DNA from: Deltaproteobacteria bacterium
Lineage (GTDB): Bacteria; Chloroflexota; Dehalococcoidia; Dehalococcoidales; BS750m-G39
Assembly (NCBI GenBank): GCA_013202445.1
Contig: JABMRW010000040.1
Span: 1-10,184 of the forward strand
Direction: 5' to 3'
Length of the DNA: 10,184 bases
The stretch's first letter is position 1, and each line of letters starts with the position of its first letter. The notes under the pieces are model-generated. The model was not told the DNA's origin, did not search any database, and was given only the letters and a program-made list of their open reading frames with translations. This document shows positions 6,318 to 10,184 of the stretch, one piece after another. The translations under genes and the position numbers were made by a program.

Positions 6318-6806
6318 CTACTTCTCCCTCACCAGAACGATAGCCCCTATAATTGCCGCCAGCAAAAGAAGCGGGGCAATCTCTACGGGCAGGATAAAGC
6401 CGCCCGGGCCGAAGAGCAGGCCGGCGATGGCCGGGGTGGTCGGCTCCAGGGGCGGGGTTGATGATATTTGCCAGGGGGTGTTGAGCATAGCGTAACCTAT
6501 CCCGGCAAAGAATAATACAGCGACAAAGAAGGCGGGGAGGCGGAAACGGTTGGACGGGCTGCCCCGCTGGACTTCTCTGGTGAGCATAATGGCTAAAATA
6601 ATCAATACCGATATGGCGCCGACATATATTAAAATCTGCACCGCCGCCAGGAAGTCGGCGCTTAAGGTGATATAGAGCCCGGCCACCATCAGGAAGCAGA
6701 GAATCAGGGACAGGGCGGCGCGGAAAACATCGCGGACTAAAACTACCGACAGCGCCGCCAGCACCGCTATCGAGGCTAAAACCCAGAAGGCAACGCTAAC
6801 GCTCAT
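6318..6806 (-). CDS. nuoJ: NADH-quinone oxidoreductase subunit J
   Basis: Membrane subunit of complex I, 162 residues with about five transmembrane helices. The most conserved part is the third helix, seen here as ADFLAAVQILIYVGAISVL at about residues 50-68. The frame is open for another 44 codons upstream, but those residues are Arg-rich, lie antiparallel in character to the membrane fold and overlap the nuoI coding region. The ATG at 6806 begins MSVSVAFWVLAS, a normal NuoJ N-terminus, and is preceded by AGGGGG at about 7 nt, so it is taken as the start. With this start the gene overlaps nuoI by 11 bp. It lies 2 bp before nuoK. Confidence 0.93.
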   Translation of the reverse strand: MSVSVAFWVLASIAVLAALSVVLVRDVFRAALSLILCFLMVAGLYITLSADFLAAVQILIYVGAISVLIILAIMLTREVQRGSPSNRFRLPAFFVAVLFFAGIGYAMLNTPWQISSTPPLEPTTPAIAGLLFGPGGFILPVEIAPLLLLAAIIGAIVLVREK

Positions 6807-7302
6807 GCCGTTTCCCCCTGTCATTATCGACAAGCAAACTCTGCTTGGGCAGTTTGGCGGCGCGCTTGGGATAGAAGTAGCCGCTGACCTTTCGCTCCGG
6901 CGTCTCCACCATCTTTTCCTTGTCATGAAGCAGGTCATTGCGGCGGTACCGGGCGCATTCGTAGTCGTAGCTCAAGAATAAAGCTTCAAAGGGGCAGGCC
7001 TCGACGCAGAGGCCGCAGAAGATACAGTAGCCGGTATCGACCTCGTATTTCTGGACTTCGTATTTATTGTCCACTTGATTGGTCGAGGTGCTGATGTGAA
7101 TGGCGCCGATGTGGCAGGCCTTGGCGCAGGTGCCGCAGCCGGTGCACTTATCTTTATCCCAGATAAGCTCGTTGCCCCGGGTGCGGCGCGAGGGGTTGAG
7201 CCGCTGCTCGGGATACTGGGTGGTTATCGGGCGCCTGAGCAGGTGCCTTATCGTCACCGATAAGCCCTTGGCGATACCTATTCCGTAACGTTCAAACTTC
7301 AA
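6796..7302 (-). CDS. nuoI: NADH-quinone oxidoreductase subunit I (two 4Fe-4S clusters)
   Basis: Peripheral-arm ferredoxin-like subunit of complex I, 168 residues, that carries clusters N6a and N6b on the route to the quinone-site cluster. Two cysteine motifs are complete: Cys53, 56, 59, 63 (CTGCGTCAKAC) and Cys93, 96, 99, 103 (CIFCGLCVEAC). The residue after Cys63 is His in place of the usual Pro. The N-terminal LSVTIRHLLRRPITTQYPE is the typical membrane-contact segment. The likely start is TTG at 7302, inside the last codons of nuoH (11-bp overlap), with only a weak upstream Shine-Dalgarno. No ATG lies near, and an internal GTG is an alternative. The C-terminus is basic and overlaps the start of nuoJ by 11 bp. 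Confidence 0.94.
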   Translation of the reverse strand: MKFERYGIGIAKGLSVTIRHLLRRPITTQYPEQRLNPSRRTRGNELIWDKDKCTGCGTCAKACHIGAIHISTSTNQVDNKYEVQKYEVDTGYCIFCGLCVEACPFEALFLSYDYECARYRRNDLLHDKEKMVETPERKVSGYFYPKRAAKLPKQSLLVDNDRGKRHER

Positions 7303-8380
7303 CTTTACCCCAGCCTAACTTAAATAATCTTGACCACAGCAGCACCAGAACTATCATAACGGCGAAGTTAATCGGGATCAATACCCAGAGCGAGACCGCC
7401 GGCCAGAATAAAATCTCGGCGGCGGTGATGAGCAGATTGAGCAGCGCCAGCGGTAAGAGGAACTTCCAGGCCAGCGCCATTAATTGGTCGATGCGGAGAC
7501 GGGGCACGGTGGTCCTTATCCAGACGATAACGAAGAAGACTATAACGACCTTGCCCACGAACCAGAGCCAGGGGGGCAGCAGCGGGCCCCGCCAGCCGCC
7601 CAGGAAGACGGTAGTGACGATGGCTGAAATAGCCAGGGCCTCAGCGTACTCCGCCAAGAAGAACAGGCCGAACTTCATCCCCGAGTATTCGGTCATGTAA
7701 CCAGCCACAAGCTCGGAGTCAGCCTCGGTGAGGTCAAAGGGGGCGCGGTTGATTTCGGCCAGGGCGCCGGTGAAGAAGAGCAGAAAGCCCAGCGGCTGGA
7801 GCAGGATGAAGGGGATATCCTGAGCCGCCACTATCTGCTGCATGGATAGAGAGCCGGCCAGCAGTATAACGCCGACCAGGGATAACACCACCGGTATCTC
7901 GTAGCTGACCACCGAGGCCACCTGGCGCATGGCGCCCAGCGTGGAATATTTATTGTTGGAACTCCAGCCAGCCATGAAGATGCCCACTATCGTAACCGAA
8001 CTGATGGCCACGACATATAAAATACCGATATTGAGGTCGGCCAGCAAGGCCCCACCCCAGAAGGGCACCACCGCGAAGACCAGCACCGCCGGCACGAAGG
8101 CCACCACCGGCGCCAGCCAGTGGACCAGCTTATCGCTCCTGGCCGGAATTATGTCTTCTTTAATCAATATCTTCAGGGCATCGGCCGCCGGCTGGAAAAG
8201 GCCGAAGGGGCCGGCGCGGTTGGGCCCCAGCCGGGCCTGCATAACCGCCATCGCCCGCCGCTCTAACCAGATAAAGAACATGACCATCAGCAGCACGAAA
8301 ACCAGGATGACGACGGCGAATATGGCCCAGTGCGCCCAGAAGTTGCCGGGCCAGTTGGGGGGCAGCATCTGCATCGCCAT
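7292..8380 (-). CDS. nuoH: NADH-quinone oxidoreductase subunit H
   Basis: Membrane subunit that, with NuoB and NuoD, forms the quinone chamber and couples it to the pumps. It has 362 residues and about eight to nine transmembrane helices. The conserved stretches are all present: ERRAMAVMQARLGPNRAGPFG (about 40-60), QPAADALKILIKEDIIP (63-79) and AEINRAPFDLTEADSELVAG (208-227), then the YSGMKFGLFFLAEYAE segment with its acidic residues. The ATG overlaps the nuoD stop by one base (TAATG), and AGG lies close upstream. The gene following nuoD directly means nuoE, nuoF and nuoG are absent from this position. Confidence 0.97.
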   Translation of the reverse strand: MAMQMLPPNWPGNFWAHWAIFAVVILVFVLLMVMFFIWLERRAMAVMQARLGPNRAGPFGLFQPAADALKILIKEDIIPARSDKLVHWLAPVVAFVPAVLVFAVVPFWGGALLADLNIGILYVVAISSVTIVGIFMAGWSSNNKYSTLGAMRQVASVVSYEIPVVLSLVGVILLAGSLSMQQIVAAQDIPFILLQPLGFLLFFTGALAEINRAPFDLTEADSELVAGYMTEYSGMKFGLFFLAEYAEALAISAIVTTVFLGGWRGPLLPPWLWFVGKVVIVFFVIVWIRTTVPRLRIDQLMALAWKFLLPLALLNLLITAAEILFWPAVSLWVLIPINFAVMIVLVLLWSRLFKLGWGKVEV

Positions 8381-9507
8381 TACCTGTCCACCTCGCCCAT
8401 GCAGATATCAATGCTGCCGAAGATAAGTATGGCGTCGGCTATCTTCCAGCCCCGCATCATATCGGCTAAAGCCGTCAGGTTGATGAAGGTGGGTGCCCGC
8501 ACGTGGAAGCGGTAGGGGGCGATGGAGCCGTCCGAGACCAGATAGAAGCCCAGCTCGCCGCGGGGGCCTTCAAGGTGGCCGTAGGCCTCGCCAATCGGGG
8601 GGCGGATTAAATGAGGTACCTCGCTCCTTACTTCTCCCCTGGGTAAGTCCTTAATCGCCTGCCTCAGGATGCGCAGGCTCTGGCGCATCTCCTCCACCCT
8701 TACCCGGTAGCGGTCGTAGCAATCGCCGGCGGTGCCGACGGGGATGTCAAATTCAAAGCGGTCATAGATGGAGTATGGGTCGGCCCTGCGGATGTCCCAC
8801 CGCACCCCGCTGGCCCTGAGCACCGGGCCGCTGGCGCCGATATTTATTGCCAAATCCCGGGGAAGTATGCCGACGCCCTTAGCCCTCGCCAGCAGTATCT
8901 CGTTGTCCTTGAGCAGACGCTCGTACTCATCAAGCCAGCCCGGCATCTCCTTGAGGAATTTCTTCAGCGCCGGTATGAATTCTTCGGGGATGTCCTGGCT
9001 GACGCCGCCGACCCTCATGTAGTTATAGGTCAGCCGCTGGCCGCAGACCATGTCGAAGAGGTCTAAAATCCGCTCCCTTTCCCGGAGCATATAGAGGACG
9101 GGGGTCATAAAGGCGCCGCAGTCGTTGAGGAAAAAGCCGACGGCACAGAGGTGGCTGGCGATGCGCTGCAGCTCGGCGATAATCACCCTGATGTACTCCG
9201 CCCGCTCCGGCACGGCAATGCCGGCCAGCTTTTCCACCGCCAGGCAGTAGGCCAGATTGTTGCTCATCGGGGCCAGGTAGTCCAGGCGGTCGGTAAGGGG
9301 GATGCAACTGGTATAGGTGCGCTCCTCGGCCAGCTTTTCAAGGCCGCGGTGCAGATAACCGAAGACGGGCTCCATGTCCATAATGACCTCGCCGTCGAGG
9401 GTCATCCTCATGCGGAAGACCCCGTGGGTGCTGGGGTGGGCGGGACCGAAATTGACCACGAAGGGTTCGGTATTGATGACTATTTCTTTGGTTTTAGTGG
9501 TTTCCAT
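8380..9507 (-). CDS. nuoD: NADH-quinone oxidoreductase subunit D (49 kDa, quinone site)
   Basis: Peripheral-arm 49-kDa subunit, related to the large subunit of NiFe hydrogenases, which shapes the quinone-reduction site. It has 375 residues, near the usual length for an unfused NuoD. Motifs include NFGPAHPSTHGVFRM (about 19-33) with the quinone-site His28, YLHRGLEKLAE (51-61), DRLDYLAPMSNN (73-84) with the quinone-site Tyr77, and a normal C-terminus ending in GEVDR. The start is ATG at 9507, 4 bp after the nuoC stop. The nearest purine-rich block (GAGGAAAG) is about 18 nt upstream, too far for a normal Shine-Dalgarno, so translation probably depends on coupling to nuoC. It is not fused to NuoC. 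Confidence 0.97.
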   Translation of the reverse strand: METTKTKEIVINTEPFVVNFGPAHPSTHGVFRMRMTLDGEVIMDMEPVFGYLHRGLEKLAEERTYTSCIPLTDRLDYLAPMSNNLAYCLAVEKLAGIAVPERAEYIRVIIAELQRIASHLCAVGFFLNDCGAFMTPVLYMLRERERILDLFDMVCGQRLTYNYMRVGGVSQDIPEEFIPALKKFLKEMPGWLDEYERLLKDNEILLARAKGVGILPRDLAINIGASGPVLRASGVRWDIRRADPYSIYDRFEFDIPVGTAGDCYDRYRVRVEEMRQSLRILRQAIKDLPRGEVRSEVPHLIRPPIGEAYGHLEGPRGELGFYLVSDGSIAPYRFHVRAPTFINLTALADMMRGWKIADAILIFGSIDICMGEVDR

Positions 9508-9511
9508 AGAT

Positions 9512-9952
9512 CTATAAAAAATCTTTCCTCAAGGGGTGGCCTTCAAAGCCTTCCCAGAGGGCGATGCGCTTTAGATTGGGATGCCCCTCAAAGCTGATGC
9601 CCAGCAGGTCGTAGATTTCCCTCTCCTGAAAATCGGCGGTCCGCCACAGGCCGACCACCGAGGGCAGGACGGGATTTGCCCGGTCATAGCAGCGGGCTTT
9701 GAGCACCAGGCTGTGATTATTTTTAAGCGAGGTAAGATGATAGACCACCTCAAAGCAGTCAAGGTAGTCAACGCCGCTAACGGCGGTGAGGTAGTCAAAG
9801 TCAAGGCCGGGGGTGTTCTTCAGGTAAGCGGCTATTTCCAAAAGCGATTCGCCTTTGACCAGCAGGCTTTCCGCCGCCGATTCCACAACGCACCCCGGAA
9901 ACTTTTTCTCTATTTTCCCGGCTATGTCTTTCCCGGAAAGAGCCAAAGTCAT
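9512..9952 (-). CDS. nuoC: NADH-quinone oxidoreductase subunit C (30 kDa)
   Basis: Peripheral-arm 30-kDa subunit that holds NuoD, 146 residues, compact but normal for bacterial stand-alone NuoC. The signature is near the C-terminus: FQEREIYDLLGISFEGHPNL then LWEGFEGHPLRKDFL, the classic complex I 30-kDa pattern. The middle contains DYLTAVSGVDY and the HSLVLKA strand. The ATG at 9952 follows the nuoB stop by 3 bp, and GGGGGTGA at the end of nuoB serves as a plausible ribosome binding site. It lies 4 bp before nuoD. Confidence 0.96.
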   Translation of the reverse strand: MTLALSGKDIAGKIEKKFPGCVVESAAESLLVKGESLLEIAAYLKNTPGLDFDYLTAVSGVDYLDCFEVVYHLTSLKNNHSLVLKARCYDRANPVLPSVVGLWRTADFQEREIYDLLGISFEGHPNLKRIALWEGFEGHPLRKDFL

Positions 9953-9955
9953 AGT

Positions 9956-10184
9956 CTATTCACCCCCGGCGATAAGACTTTTACGGCTTATCTTTTTGTG
10001 CAGCATTCTTATCCCGTGAATCAGGGCTTCGGGGCGGGGGGGACAGCCCGGCACGTAGACATCAACCGGTATTATGCGGTTATATCCTGGAACCACGTTA
10101 TAAGAGGAACGGAAAATACCGCCACTGATACCACAAGCACCCATCGCAATCACCCACTTTGGTTCAGCCATCTGCTCATAAATC
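9956..10184 (-). CDS. nuoB: NADH-quinone oxidoreductase subunit B, C-terminal part (5' end outside window)
   Basis: C-terminal 75 or so residues of the subunit that holds cluster N2, the last iron-sulfur cluster before quinone. The frame stays open to the window edge and reads IYEQMAEPKWVIAMGACGISGG, so the ATG at 10171 is an internal methionine and not the start. Two of the four N2 ligands are visible, in MGACGISGG and VYVPGCPPRPEALI. The adjacent cysteine pair expected nearer the N-terminus lies outside. The end SLIAGGE is followed 3 bp later by nuoC. Confidence 0.96.
   Translation of the reverse strand, partial: IYEQMAEPKWVIAMGACGISGGIFRSSYNVVPGYNRIIPVDVYVPGCPPRPEALIHGIRMLHKKISRKSLIAGGE

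Noticed and set aside
6807..6938. 44-codon N-terminal extension of NuoJ
   Set aside because: The extension is Arg- and Ser-rich, lies within nuoI in another frame and lacks NuoJ features. The ATG at 6806 has a good Shine-Dalgarno and gives the normal N-terminus.
9151..9597. 148-codon plus-strand open frame opposite nuoD and nuoC
   Set aside because: It is antisense to two well-supported genes, its composition is that of a reverse-strand shadow, and no ribosome binding site or family likeness is seen. Other long plus-strand frames (e.g. 7929-8426, 5048-5383) were dropped for the same reason.
10169..10171. ATG at 10171 as the start of nuoB
   Set aside because: The frame continues upstream as IYEQ, which matches the usual sequence before MAEPKWVIAMG in NuoB, and two N2 cysteines must lie further upstream. 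The gene is cut by the window edge.

Overview
The window holds most of a respiratory complex I (nuo) operon, read entirely from the minus strand, so the first gene lies at the right-hand end. In transcription order it runs nuoB (5' end outside the window), nuoC, nuoD, nuoH, nuoI, nuoJ, nuoK, a 51-residue small membrane protein, a DUF2007-like 64-residue protein, nuoL, nuoM and nuoN. A short hairpin with a T-run follows nuoN. No convincing gene is read from the plus strand.

nuoH follows nuoD with a 1-bp overlap, so nuoE, nuoF and nuoG (the NADH-oxidising module) are absent from their usual place between nuoD and nuoH. The cluster looks like an 11-subunit complex I (nuoA would lie upstream, outside the window) that takes electrons from something other than NADH, unless nuoEFG are encoded elsewhere. 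Together the genes encode the quinone-reducing arm (NuoB, C, D, I) and the proton-pumping membrane arm (NuoH, J, K, L, M, N). The three antiporter-like subunits keep their expected Glu and Lys residues, so the pump appears functional.

The organism is probably an anaerobic bacterium. A member of the Chloroflexota, class Dehalococcoidia, would fit the nuoEFG-less operon, but this is inference from gene content and no marker gene is present.

The layout has two textures. From nuoB to nuoK the genes abut or overlap (11-bp overlap to 4-bp gap). Around nuoL, nuoM and nuoN the gaps contain a family of GC-rich palindromic elements of about 90 bp. One copy precedes the DUF2007-like gene, two copies in opposite orientation fill the 303-bp nuoL-nuoM gap, and related single hairpins lie downstream of nuoN. 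The stems differ in sequence between copies while pairing is kept. Positions 1-394, downstream of nuoN, hold no gene. They contain a degenerate 38-bp tandem repeat bracketed by an imperfect inverted repeat, two further hairpins and the putative terminator.

The two main points of interest are the 51-residue membrane protein with a near-perfect ribosome binding site inside the operon, and the covarying hairpin family in the antiporter half.
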